The notes under the pieces are model-generated. The model saw nothing but the letters and a program-made list of their open reading frames with translations, was not told where the DNA came from and did no database searches. DNA of 64,000 bases from Gnetum montanum (taxonomy: Eukaryota > Streptophyta > Gnetopsida > Gnetales > Gnetaceae). The DNA lies in NCBI GenBank assembly GCA_015680685.1, contig MNCI01037842.1, positions 624,585 through 688,584 on the forward strand. Reading direction: 5' to 3'. This document shows, piece by piece, positions 45,400 through 57,407 of the stretch. The stretch's first letter is position 1; the number at the start of each line of letters is the position of its first letter. Both the position numbers and the translations under genes were made by a program.

Positions 45400-46002
45400 C
45401 TTCTTATTCTCTCCTTAGTTTCTTGGTCTTTTCAACTAAGTCTTTCAATGGATCCATCAGTAGTTCACTATATATGTAAATTTTATGTGGTTCCCCTTTC
45501 CAAGGTAGCCACATATGTGCATAATCCATTGATATATAACTTGAGAAATTTTTACTCCAATTTCTACTCAACAAAAGACTATGCAAATCTGGTATATATA
45601 TTACTTAAATAGTTATTCTACTCTTGATACAAGATTCAGAAATAATTTCTAATAGAACATTGGGCAGTTGATCCACAATCTTTGCTCTACTTTTATCCAC
45701 TTGAACTATCGTTTTATTTGATTTTTTAGGGATCAAACAAACGTTTTGCATATAGATAATGACATAATAGTATATGAAGCTTCAAAATCAATTAAACAAT
45801 TGTGAAAGTACTTGTCCCTTAACTTCATTTTCCAAAGAAAAGGAGGAGCTTCCTTATCATGAGTACAATCATAGCTAAATTTTGTTTTCTCATAATTATT
45901 TAACACATAGCTAAATTCTGATTCTCCAACTTTCATTTTACCTTTAACAAACTCTAAAGTTTTTTTTTTTTTTTTTTTTTGCTGATCTCTAGTATATAAC
46001 AA
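45400..46002 (-). pseudogene. aspartic protease of family C gypsy-like element
   Basis: On the minus strand: LRDKYFHNCLIDFEASYTIM, where CLID..AS.TIM corresponds to the CLIDSGAS.T.M catalytic loop with Ser-Gly changed to Phe-Glu. Then KTFGLIP, and a second piece (45586-45404) with LLLSRNWSKNFSSYISMDYA and HMWLPWKGEPHKI. The LLSRDWS...GYFATDWSH.WLP form is common in plant gypsy-like polyproteins. A run of about 21 T (A on the coding strand) at 45,959-45,980 lies near the N-terminal side. Confidence 0.75.
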
Positions 46003-47200
46003 TTAATATATACTAATGTTGGCTTTGACATGTTTATGACCTTTAAATAAATCATATTCTACATCTCCATAAGAGCTTGGTTTCTTTATCCACTTATTGA
46101 AAATTTGATTTTGAGTAGTTTGCTCTACTTGATCTTGTTTATTTTTATTTTTCTCTCTTCTACTTAGTTCAAAAACATTTCTCTTAGTAGATGGATTAGA
46201 AATGAAATTTTTGGGATTGAACATAATTAATCTTTCTTTTGTTCATAGATTATATCCATTTTCCTCATTGTTATTACACTCTTCATCTGATGATATATCT
46301 TCTTCAAAAGTTGATATAGTAGAGGTATCACTAGATCCATTGTTAAAAGATTTTCTTGCATAATGAACACTAGATAGCTCATTATTAGATTCAATATCAA
46401 GGAAGTTGGACATGATAGTGTCACTTTCATCCTCATCTTCTACTAACTTGGTATCTTGATGTTTATGTTTTCAATTTTTCTAGTCTTCCTAGATTTTAAC
46501 TTTTGCCAAAGTTTTTTTTAGCTTCACTACTTTGTTGGACAAGTCTCTCATTAACTGTTCTTTTTTATATTCTTTAATTTCTAACTCTTTCTTTGTCCTA
46601 ATATGATATGGACCTAGTAATGTTTTGAGTTGATCAAAATCTTGCATAGGAATCATCATTTTTTTTCTCTTTTTTTAGTTGTGATAATCTCTTCATGATT
46701 CAAGTTTAACTATTTTTCTAACTATATAGCCTCACTAAAGTAGTCAATCTATGTTAACAATTTTGGAGTTCTCCTTAACCAACTTGAAATATTAGGATTC
46801 ATACCCTTAAGTTAAGTATCTCTAAGCAATTTATTTGATTGTCTATATTGTCTTTGAAAGAGCCCACAAATTCATTGAAACTTAATGTTGAAATCTCTAA
46901 TTAACTCTTTGACTTCTTGCTTAGCTTGTATTAGCCCATAATATAGGTATTTTTTATCTAATTATGTGCCAAATTAGGCCAAGAAAAGACTCTTCATATC
47001 ATCCCAACTTGTGATACTATTGCATGGTAAGTTCAAATTCCAAATTTGAGCCATATCTCTTAAATTTGCTATAAACAATCTACAAGCATAATCTTGATGT
47101 TGACCATTTGCATAAGCCAAAGCTACCTCAAATATGTGAATATACTCTTTAGCTAAGTAAGCATTTCCATAAAAGGTTTAGGAAAATATCATTGTAATTT
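46003..47200 (-). pseudogene. gag of family C gypsy-like element
   Basis: Read leftwards from about 47,190: FEVALAYANGQHQDYACRLF, then IANLRDMAQIWNLNLPCNSI and TSWDDMKSLFLA, the typical gypsy capsid order (L...A..W...LP..SI.SW..L...F). It is followed by LDKKYLYYGLIQAKQEVKEL and a lysine-rich charged C-terminal part (46,436-46,003), with stops throughout. It differs from families A and B. No LTR was identified. Confidence 0.75.
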
Positions 47201-50200
47201 TGAAAACCTAGATGTGTAATTCTTTGCCAAAGAATTTTACATCCTACTAGAATTCCTTTTAATCATTAAACTCTTATACTTTTTTGACTTTCTCGTATAG
47301 ACTAATAAACTAGACAAATGGGGTGATCTTCTTATCTTTCTAGTCTTTACTCCACTACTTGTTCCAAACTCAAAAATCCTTTTCTATTCTTCTTTTGATG
47401 AACGATTAGTCTTACAATCAAGAATTTCTTTGAAACCTTTGAAATATTCCAAACTATCAATCTTCTTGATCATGAACTAAAAATAGTATATAATTTCATA
47501 AATTAGCAACAAGGAACTATTTGTGTGCTAGGATAATGAAACTCATGAACTTAGAGGACAAATTTTCAGGCCTCCTTATAGTGCCAAAAGAAATATTGGT
47601 GACCATTTGGAATAGGACCATCAACATGGGGTGGCATCACAATCTCATGACCTTGGTAGTCACAAGATTGAAGGTGTTCTTCAAATAATGTTTAGGTGCT
47701 TGTTGGTCTCTAGTAACACCAAGGCCTAGATACCTCTAAATAAACTAAGTAGTTATGTAACATGCTAGATGTGAGTATGTGTTTCCTATTGCTAATGTTG
47801 AAATGGTTGGGTAATGTATAAAACTATAATTGGCTATCATAAAAGAGATTTGGCTAACTTTGTCAAATACTATGAGTTGTTGGGGATTCCTATTTTGTTC
47901 AATCACTTAGTTTATATGGTCCTTATAATACCTAATTGTAACAAATCAAATTTTACAAAAACATTAAAGCACAATTCTACCAATTTACTTCTAATTTTCC
48001 ATAAAGAGAAAGTTCCAGTAGAAAACTAGAAATTGAAAAAGATTCAACAAACATAAAAAAAGAAAGAAAAGAAAGTATACTTATGTGAAATATCAAATAT
48101 TTAAGCAAGATAAATTGACATAACAAAACACTTAGTAATAAAGCTATTTTCAATTCAATAACTAGGAATTATCCAAACTTTCAAAGCTCAACAAGTAATT
48201 TCATAAAGACAATCTTATTATACTACCAAAAATTTTTCAATAAACGACAAAGTATGAGTCTCTATTTTTCCTAGTTAATAGATGCCAATGATTGCATTCA
48301 ACAGAGCTTTCAAAAATGTTGACAATTTCTTGATTGAATATCAACGTAGTCTAATATTATGTAAAAATAAAGCTATAAAATCAACCTAGTATAAATCAAA
48401 AAATTAAATGCCAAGCATCATACTATCTAAACCATTTTCTAAGAAACTAAAACAAAATGAGAAGAAATGAACTCACAAGATTAAAACAAAGTAGCTAAAA
48501 TGATTTCTTCAACAAGCCATCTTACAAGAGTTCTTCAAATGTATTTTCTCCAATCCTCCTACCCATTTTAATGTATCTTTAAAAGTCCTTTTATAGTGAC
48601 CTTAATGTAGTTACAATAATCATGAGTAGTTATGAGTCCTACAAATATCTTAGGCATATAAATTTATGACCACCCTAAAAGTTATAACTTCCATGGGAAT
48701 TACTAGAAATTTAAGCTATAGTTGCCAAGCGCTTCCTTGGGAATAAATATCATAAAATTTATCATAGGAAGTTATAGTTTCCATAGAAATAAAAGAAGTC
48801 ATAGTCACATGTCTTCTTCATATAGCAAGTTGTACAAATATCCTGTAAATTCTTTTTCTCCATTTTAAATTGAGTTCTATTTAAGTGGAACCAAGTAAAC
48901 ATTTGATTGGCTAACCAAAGAAGATAACATATGCTTAGACCAAGTGTTTAGGTATGTGTGTGTATTCTATGTAATAACCATCATTAGTTTAGGTAATGAA
49001 CTAGTAGTTTGTAGTAACTCATAATTTCAATGTATTATTTATAAGTTTTACCAAGGTCATTGATGGACACATCAATAGAAATGATGTAGGCATCACCAAT
49101 GACAACTTTAAAAAGTTACCTTACAGCAATGTGGGATTAAGTTACCCAAATCCTCAAACATGAAGGCTTCGATGCCTCTTTCCATATGTCATCCTTTCTA
49201 CTAGATTTCATAACAATCAAATTGTAATCAAAACTTATTTTTTACAACATTCCAAAACTAGGTAACATTGATATGGAGACAAAAATGACCTCTACAAGAA
49301 CAATGATAGAATTAATGGTGGTAGTGGAATCAACGCAAGAATTAGTAGCTAAGGTAGCAATGGAGCTCCCACTTCTTCATGCAATTTTACTTGCTGGTGA
49401 AGCAATGTTGGCAACACTACCATATGAAATGATTTTTGTTCTTGCTTGTTTAGTTGCAAGTTCATGAAATAGTTTTCTAGGAACACCCTTGTTCATATTT
49501 TTTCATTTGTCTTTTTTACTTTTATTCATTTGAAATAGTGAGGTAGTGGAACAACTATAGAGTCTTGAGAAATGCTCAAACAATAATACACTAGCATTGT
49601 CAAACCTCAAAGAAAAAAAACAAAAAGGTTGGATTTTATTTCATTTCTTTATATATATTCCTTTCTTGGTAGCTAATTATTTGAGCACATGAGGTACACT
49701 TATAGTAGATGAGGAAATTGTTGTAGAATAAAGAATTGTGAATCAAGAAATAGGATTGTGAGGGATTTATTTCTTATTCTTGTGACATCTTTGTAATGAT
49801 CTAACCCATCAACACCATGAAGGGAAAACTAAACATGGTATTGGTGATGACGTGACTATTAATGGCTATGAGTGATGGCAAGTGAGGTTGCTGAGCCAGA
49901 AATTTTGCTTGATTATTATTATATATTTTTAAAAAATTTCTAGAACTATAATGGTATTCTTGTAGTACCCCTCTAATGTTTTTTCTTTCCTCGAACTTGA
50001 AATTATAAAATCACTAATATTCAAACTACTCATCCACATCCAAAATATATATTTTTGAATTAAACATGTTCACCCAAATATAATGGTTTTGCAATGGGTT
50101 TATCTTAGATAGAGAATTAAAACTTAGGCAAGGAGAATATGAATAAATAGCATCACTAAATAAAATAGCTACCTAAAGTTAAAATAGGTAAGATTAATAA

Positions 50201-50400
50201 TAATTTTCAAGTATATATCTTCACACCCCCTCTTTTTTCAAAAACAAATGTGATACTTTTTATATTCCTACTCCGTAATATGGCCAAAATGTGCCAAAAG
50301 TTTCTTTAGGTGACCATCGAATGCTTAGCTTATTTTTTTCAGGATTATTCTAAATCTTGGATTTATGTAAGTTCTAATTACAACACCATGGAAAATCACA
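47201..50400. other. unassigned AT-rich DNA
   Basis: No supported gene. The open stretch at 49273-49467 (plus) shows no family motif. Part of 47.2-48.7 kb may be the leader and LTR of family C (a minus-strand TATA-like TATAAAAGG lies near 48,590), but I found no second copy to compare with. Confidence 0.45.
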
Positions 50401-50404
50401 TCAC

Positions 50405-50858
50405 TTCCTACTATTGAAGATGATCTTGTAAATATGATGATTGAGAAAGTCATCAAGGAATACATCTTTCTCTTTGTTGCCAGTTTGAAATGTGAACAAA
50501 TTATCTAACATCACATTCTTGGCTCCTTTGTGATCAATCATGTGTAAATTAAACTTTTATACAAGAACTAGTCATTAGATCATATATGAATTAACATTTA
50601 GTTTATTCATGAGGAACTAGATAGAGCTATGATATTTTTGGATAAAGATCTTATATCCATAACATTATGCCTAAATGTTTGGAGTGTAAAAATGATGGCC
50701 ATAAGCTCCTTTTCAGTGGTGATATAATTCAGCTATGATCCCAATATGTTTTGACTAGAATAGTAAATGTAGTAGGATGTCTTTATCTCATCAAATTACA
50801 TCAGGAACATACCCAATGTGATAAATCCAAAACTTTTGAGCAAAAAATATTGTATCTA
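50405..50858 (-). pseudogene. gypsy RNase H remnant next to A4
   Basis: The minus strand gives YYSSQNILGS.LNYITTEKEL, then AIIFTLQTFRHNVM, then after a frame change FLMNK.NVNS and HMIDHKGAKNVMLDNLFTF. The last block corresponds to the D.KG.ENVVADHLSR segment that ends RNase H in A3. It stops at the A4 LTR start, so A4 probably inserted into this older element. The upstream part was not found on the far side of A4. Confidence 0.75.
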
Positions 50859-51680
50859 TGATGTTGTAGACACGTTACTGTACCTCACCATATGTTATCA
50901 TATAAACAATATCATGGGATGCATGCCATACTATATAAGCAACACTTAGGCATATGGGTCATTAGCCTAGTAATAGTACTCTTTCAATTTGTTTTCTTGA
51001 ATTTAATACTTAGCAATGTATGCCTATATTATGATGTTTTGGTTTTGAATTGAACAAAATATTTATTCAAGTGTGATGTACTTGGATGCATTGCATGATC
51101 AACAATAAAGATAGATATTATTCTACATCATTGCAGCAACATTTAGTTTTATTTATATTTTTAATTAGTTTACTATTTACTATTTTCATAGTTAATGTTT
51201 ACCATTATTTGCAATTTACTTTTAATATCATTAAGTGAAATGTGTGCGACTAATCTTGAGCATGTAAGTGTAACTACTTCATAACCCAGTAGTACTATCA
51301 CTTGGTACACCTAGTAGTGTAGTACTTGGTAATCCCATTAGTAGTTGCACAAAGTGCATGGTTTGATCAAAAGATCAAGATCAACTACTCATTGTATAGG
51401 CTAGTTTAGATTTGTTTTATTGTCACTTAAATTTAGACATCCTTACTTTCACTTCATGTTTACTATGAGCATAATGGCCAATACAACATTAACATCATAT
51501 ACCTCATCATGAGTTAAACCATATGCACTGATTTTCCTCCCTTATGTGGGAAGACAACAATCACAAACACTAACTAATTACTAGTATAATCACATTGTCT
51601 TATTTGCAGAGTTCAATTGCAATTGCACATGAACACACATATCTTGTATGGTTAGATGTTGGATGTTCCACCACTCATCA
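50859..51680 (+). repeat. A4 5' LTR
   Basis: It starts TGATGTTGTAG and ends CCACCACTCATCA, at 822 bp close to the other A LTRs. A run from CTTCATAACCCAGTAGTA through CTTGGTAATCCCATTAG matches the other LTRs. Possible TATA box CTATATAAGC near 50,931. The GATATC array is largely eroded (AATATCATG at 50,909). Confidence 0.75.
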
Positions 51681-51818
51681 TTACCATCATTGTTGAGGAT
51701 AAGTCAATGTTATACAAAGTAATTAATTTTTCAAAGTTCATTGTATTAGAACCTAAATCTAATCCTCATAGCCTTAAGATAAAGCACATTTAATACAAGC
51801 CATCAGAAAACAATAACA

Positions 51819-54340
51819 TGGCTTCACATAATGATCAACTATCACCTACCAAGGAAATAAGGAGTAGTAAAAAAATTGCTAATAAAGAAGACTAGGGAAT
51901 GCCAATGCAGACATGTATTACTTATGCTCACACTAATCCATACCATCCAAACTTCACCTTCATGTTCTATCAAGTCAAGTAAATGAGGTGGAGAAATATT
52001 CAAGGCAACATAGTCATACCTCCCAAACATGCAACACTAACATGCTACAAACTACTCTAAGAGCAATGCACTTGGAATAGGTTCAAGAAGGATACCATGT
52101 GACTCAACACATGACCAAACCCTACGAACCTACAAGGGTGTAGATAAATAGAGATGCTACTATGGAAATTAAGAACGAGCATACCAAAGGAAAGAAAACC
52201 AACATATTTGTTATCATAGAAGAGCTTGATGCAAATTAGTTGATTTTGGAACAACTACACCAAAACCATGAGGAGCCATCAAAGGCACCTATCATTAGAT
52301 TACAAGAACCTATCAAAGCCAAACTTCACTATACTCTAGTAGAAATACATAATGGAGAGGTCACTAACTCAAGATACAAGTGGGAATTTAGGCAAAGGGA
52401 TCCTATGAAGTCCTACAAGGAAGCTCACAAGAGTCATGAAAGGAGAACTAGTAGGCATTATTCTTCTACTAACTCCTCTACTTCATCATAATCATCAAAA
52501 GACTATGACAAGAGACAACACAAGTATCAAGACTTTGATAGGGAAAAGAGAAGAGCTCATGATCATAATGATTGATACTTAAGGTATTCTAATTTAGAAG
52601 ATAAGGAGTTTGAAAGAAGAAGGCACAAAAATAGAAGAGAGGATCAAGAAATCGACAAGCATAGTAGGGGTCACTACTACCATAGAGCCTATGAACCTGA
52701 TCATGATGATGAACCTCTTATGTAAACCCAAAACATGATCAACATTCAGGAAGTAGTCTACATACCAACTAGGAATATGCAAGATAGCTAAATTAAATGG
52801 CTACATATGAATAACATGCCCACATTTGAAAGAGGTTACAATGCTAATCCTTAACATCACCTTCAAGTATTCCAAAATGACTATGTCCTTTAAAACATAT
52901 AAAGTGATTGGCAGAAATTAAAGCTATTTCCTAGAACACTTGTGAAGGAAGTAGAAAGTTGGTACATGTCACTAGAACCTGAATCCATTAGATGCTAGTA
53001 TACCATGCTTGAAATTTTTGATGACAAATATCATACATATTCATGAGTGTTAAAGCTAAGAAAGAAAATCTAGAACTAGAAATAAGGGACTCACATGACC
53101 CTTAATGTAGCAATGGACAAATATTATTCACTATTACATAAATGCCTAGGCCATGGATTTTCATGAAAGAAATAGCTAAGGCACATCATAGATGGGACTG
53201 AGAAGAAAAATAAGAGAGATCCTTGGGGTTTATGCCCAAGGAATATTATCAGAATTAATTATTCATCAAATTCAAAAACTCATTGATCAAGTGACAAAAG
53301 AGAAAGGAGAACTCAAAAAACAAGAATTAGCTAAAGAGTACAATAAGGATCTATCAATCCAAAAAAGAGATGCACAGGTATGTGATGCCCAAGAGGAAGA
53401 AGCCTTGGATCAAGTCATTAGGAAAGAGATGCTACTGATTCATAAATATATTGCCAATGTAGCAGCACAGGTAGCGAAAATGTGGGATTTAGTAAATGAA
53501 TGATGTAGAACAATAGTAAAGATTATGGAGGAAAAATCAAAATAAGCACTTAATATAGGTAGAGATAAAGAGAAGAAGGAATTTGGATGAAATGGCAAAG
53601 TTTCCTCAATGGTTGGGTACTCAAACACTAGCTCCATAGATGATGAAGGTTGCACTATGTGCCAATATGAACATCTTAAGCAATGTTGTCGGTCATGGTA
53701 CATCTACAAGAAATTGGAGCATATGCTTTTAACCACAATATGTCCAAAAGCAAATGCCAAAGCAGTTAACCTATTCGCAAGCTAACTATAGAAGACAACC
53801 TCAACCAATGTATTATCCTAGTGGAGCCTTGCCATAGTTGCAAGAGCACCATCATCAATAGTGGCAATAATCGTAATTATGGACCATGCCACCACCACAC
53901 TAACAGTATCCATAATGAAAACCTAATCCTTATGGATACTATGTCTAGTGCCTAATCTCACTAGTGAATTCCATTATTCAAAATCCATAGTATCACCCAC
54001 CAAAATAGCACCAAATGATGCCACCAAGGACTAATCTAAACCTACACATGCATTCACAAGTAGCTAATCTCTCAAATCCTAATCCAAATCTCTTACCACT
54101 AGTGCCACCACTTGTAATGTAGGGTGAACTACCATCATAGCCACAACAAAAGAAGGTTGTATGGATAGTAAATGTACAAATAGAAGATCTCACCAGTAAT
54201 GCTAAGGATCAAACAAAGAAATGTCCTTTCTTTAGGATAGTTCTAGAGAAGGATAGAAAAATAGGAGCTTTATTAAGATCGTATTCTCCTAAAATAGATC
54301 TTCTCACTCTTGACAAGCTTCCATCACCATTGAGTTTAAA
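51819..54340 (+). pseudogene. gag of A4
   Basis: The likely start is the ATG at 51819 (MASHNDQLSPTKE). After a Ser/Arg/His-rich segment (52,400-52,700) the capsid part reads YYSLLHKCLG, then GLRRKIREILGVYAQGILSE and VTKEKGELKKQELAKEYNKD (open 53192-53503). A knuckle-like CTMCQYEHLKQCC lies at about 53,655-53,693, with all four C-x2-C-x3-H-x3-C positions intact. The proline/tyrosine-rich tail follows. Many stops. Confidence 0.78.
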
Positions 54341-54439
54341 AATATAGATTTTCATTCTCATTATAGTTGTTACCAATTAGACCAAGGTAGGGACACTCGA
54401 ATAGAAGTGAATTGACCTAAGAGTTCCTTTAATCTATCT

Positions 54440-55172
54440 ATGGGTAGCTGGGAATTTACCATGCAAAGCTCTATTGGACTTAGGTTTTAGAGTTAATTTA
54501 ATCTTGAATGACACATATCAAACATGGAACCTACCACCATTTAAAAAATGCAACATCATGTTAGAGCTTGTAGATCAATTTTTTTCCATCCATTTGGGAT
54601 AGATTGATGATGTAGTGACCACTATTAATGGGTGATCCTACCTAGTAGACTTCTTGGTGATTGATGTGAAGGATATTGATAAGGTATGTTCAATCGTCAT
54701 GGGGAGGGCATGGCTTAGTAGCCTTGATGCTAAGCCAAACATGAGAGATTTTTCCATGGAGATCTCACAAAAGGAAAAACATGGAGCCATCCACACATAA
54801 AGAACTCCATGCCTAACTGTTAAAAGAGAAGGATGCAATAGTGGATAGGACATTCAAAGTACTAACACAAACATCATAATAGTCCATAGTAATAATGAAA
54901 CACTAATGTGTGAAGAAAGAAGAATAGAAGTCACAAAACCAAAAGACACCCTATGGCCACTAACTAATAACCTTAATTTGTCAAACATATGCATGGATAT
55001 AGATGAAGCACTTACTAATTCCTATCCAAAGAAATTGACTCCAACTAAGGACTTAGAAATGCAAATATTAACTCATGAACACATACCAATGGAAAAGAAA
55101 AACAACTTAGATGATCAAAACTCAACTACCATCAAGATGACATGGATAATCATAATGAAGTTAAAACCTTAA
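54440..55172 (+). pseudogene. protease and linker of A4
   Basis: LWVAGNLPCKALLDLGFRVN, then TWNLPPFKKCNIMLELVDQF, IDDVVTTI and SIVMGRAWLSSLDAKPNMRD match Aplus and A3 in order; the catalytic loop reads LLDLGF. The open piece 54906-55172 is the linker that in Aplus precedes RT. Instead of RT, a GTCATGGGGGAGATGCC segment and a T-rich tract follow. Confidence 0.75.
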
Positions 55173-56800
55173 AGATGGTAAGTGAACAATTTAAAGTGTA
55201 TGATCTAAGACATGCAGGGATCATTTTCTGAATACTTTTCCAAGAGTTTAGTCATGGGGGAGATGCCCTATCATGACTTGGAAATTAATAAGTGTTTTTT
55301 CATTTTCTTTTCATTTTTCATTTTCTTTTACATTTTTCTCATTACTTCAATCTTTTTCATTTCTTTAATTTTTCACATTCTTTAATATTTTTTTATTCTT
55401 TAACATTTTTCAGTCCTTATACTTTTCATAATATTTACCATATTTCCCATTTATTTTATACTTTGTTTCAAAACATTTGTAAATAATTCTTGATCATTAA
55501 TAAAACATAATTAAATAAAGGTAATATGTAGTCCAATAAAGTGAAATTTTCTGTATGAAATCAAATCATAACAAACTGATTATTTTCATAGTGAGACCAC
55601 ATCATCCATCCATCTATTCCAATAATAAGAGGATTTTATCATGGCCATAATGATATTCTATCCATTATTAAGATAAGAATAAACTTGTTATCATTATGCC
55701 TAGATAGAAAAGTGAAGAACCACGTAAAATGAAAAGGGTGTGACATCAAGGGAACTTGTGGATTCTTTTTGGATTATTATTATAAGTTCTATGATGTTAC
55801 CAAGGTTGTATTATATCTTTATAGATCTAAAAAAAATTGAACTAAGAGTAAAATAAGTGCTACCTTAAAAAGGTTGACACATATAACAAATAAAGGGCAC
55901 AAAATAAATTTTAGGGGCTTCCACTAAAAAGACATGTTACCCATGCCTGAAGATAGGTGTTTCTTAGAAATGTAACGAAGAAAAATAAAAATAAAGTGCC
56001 ATGAATAAAATCCTTCCTTCAATAATACGCTAGGTGACAATACTCCCTGTAACATTGCTACTCTTACAATTGTGATTCCAAGAGATGAAATGATGTGATG
56101 TCACTAGAATGTGGTATCAACTTGGTTTGAATCTTAAACAGAAAGGCTAATAATAACCTTAACCACTAATAAAATACAGAAATTCTTTATTCCTATGGTA
56201 AGACACCTCACATCTTGATTTNGAAATTCTTTATTCCTATGGTAAGACACCTCACATCTTGATTTTTGCAATTCCTTCTAAAACCATTTCATTTCACTAT
56301 TTGAATAATCATAACTTATGATTTTGAGCAACATAGAGTTATTTTTCTAATTTGGTGATACTAACATGTGTGTTTTGCTCAATAGTTATGTGTTACATTC
56401 AAATCCTTAAGTGCCTAAGGACACTTTTAGATGTGGTTATACAAGGGCATTAAGGGCTAGAGCCTATTTTGGGGAGGACCCACTTGTATAACTATTGTAT
56501 CTTATACCTTCCAAGTGATTCCACATCATTTTGAGCCCTCCAATTTAAATAAATAATGACAAATAATTCCCATATCACCTACACTATTCATTCTAATAGC
56601 TAAAAATGTTGTCTTTTTCATCCATTGCATCAATACCTCATATACTTTCATAGCCCAAGATTCCTTAATCATAGATTATCAATGCTCATTTTTCACAACT
56701 GAAACATCATCTCCATATCAAGAACCTTTCAACATGATTCATATCTTCCAGTTATCATATTGGACAATAATTTCTAAGAAAAACATTCAAAAATTTTCAT
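55173..56800 (+). other. A4 post-protease spacer
   Basis: This stretch is non-coding. It has a T-rich tract at 55,287-55,490, a 43-bp assembly duplication around the N at 56222, and the block conserved with A1 at 56,425-56,510. The small ORF at 55292 is a translation of the T-rich tract. Confidence 0.6.
56179..56265. repeat. 43-bp perfect duplication around an N
   Basis: 56179-56221 and 56223-56265 are identical, with one N at 56222. Confidence 0.92.
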
Positions 56801-56810
56801 TTTTCCATCG

Positions 56811-56900
56811 TGACATCACATCTATGATATTGTAGGCACCTACAAGATCACATCTACAATGTCACATTTACAATATTGCATGCATAAATACTATATATAG
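56811..56900 (+). promoter_or_regulatory. internal U3-like promoter block of A4
   Basis: Spaced motifs (GACATCACAT, ATGATATTGT, AGATCACATC, ATGTCACATT, CAATATTGCAT) are followed by a TATA-type CTATATATAG at 56891-56900, then GCATGGGGGAGTT. A1 has the same sequence of events on its own strand, including CACATGGGGGAGTT after the TATA box. It lies about 510 bp upstream of the ORFX start. Confidence 0.55.
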
Positions 56901-57407
56901 CATGGGGGAGTTAGAAAATGTTTTTCATTTCTAAATTTCATAAGAAGGAAGTTGTTGTCAATTTTTATTTTTAGATAAGAGATCTAAAAATACAACTTCT
57001 AGGGCCCATAACTTGCTCATTATTGTCTCAATTTCCATGATTTTCAAATCTATCTGATCCCAAAGTGATCACCTTAGTCATGGGGGTGATAGTAAGGAAA
57101 ATTTTAGTCAATTTTTTTTTTTTGAAATTGCTAACAACTGGAAGGTAATATAGGAGTAATTTTAAGGAAACATATTAAGAATTTTTAAAGTAAAACACTC
57201 GTGTTAAGTCCAAAACCACTTTAAGAAAACTTATAATTGATCATACCACTCATTTAAAGTACTAATGGGGTTTTTATTGAAAAATCTTCTAACTCTACAA
57301 TCATAATGAACTAAGAACTTTATATGACTAAGGGTATAAGTAAGGTATCAAATTATTGCTTATTTATGAAACTATTCTAGTAATTCCAAACCCTTGATCA
57401 ACTATAG

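Noticed and set aside
55292-55486. F/H-rich plus-strand ORF.
   Set aside because: It is a translation of a T-rich spacer tract also present, without a frame, in A1.
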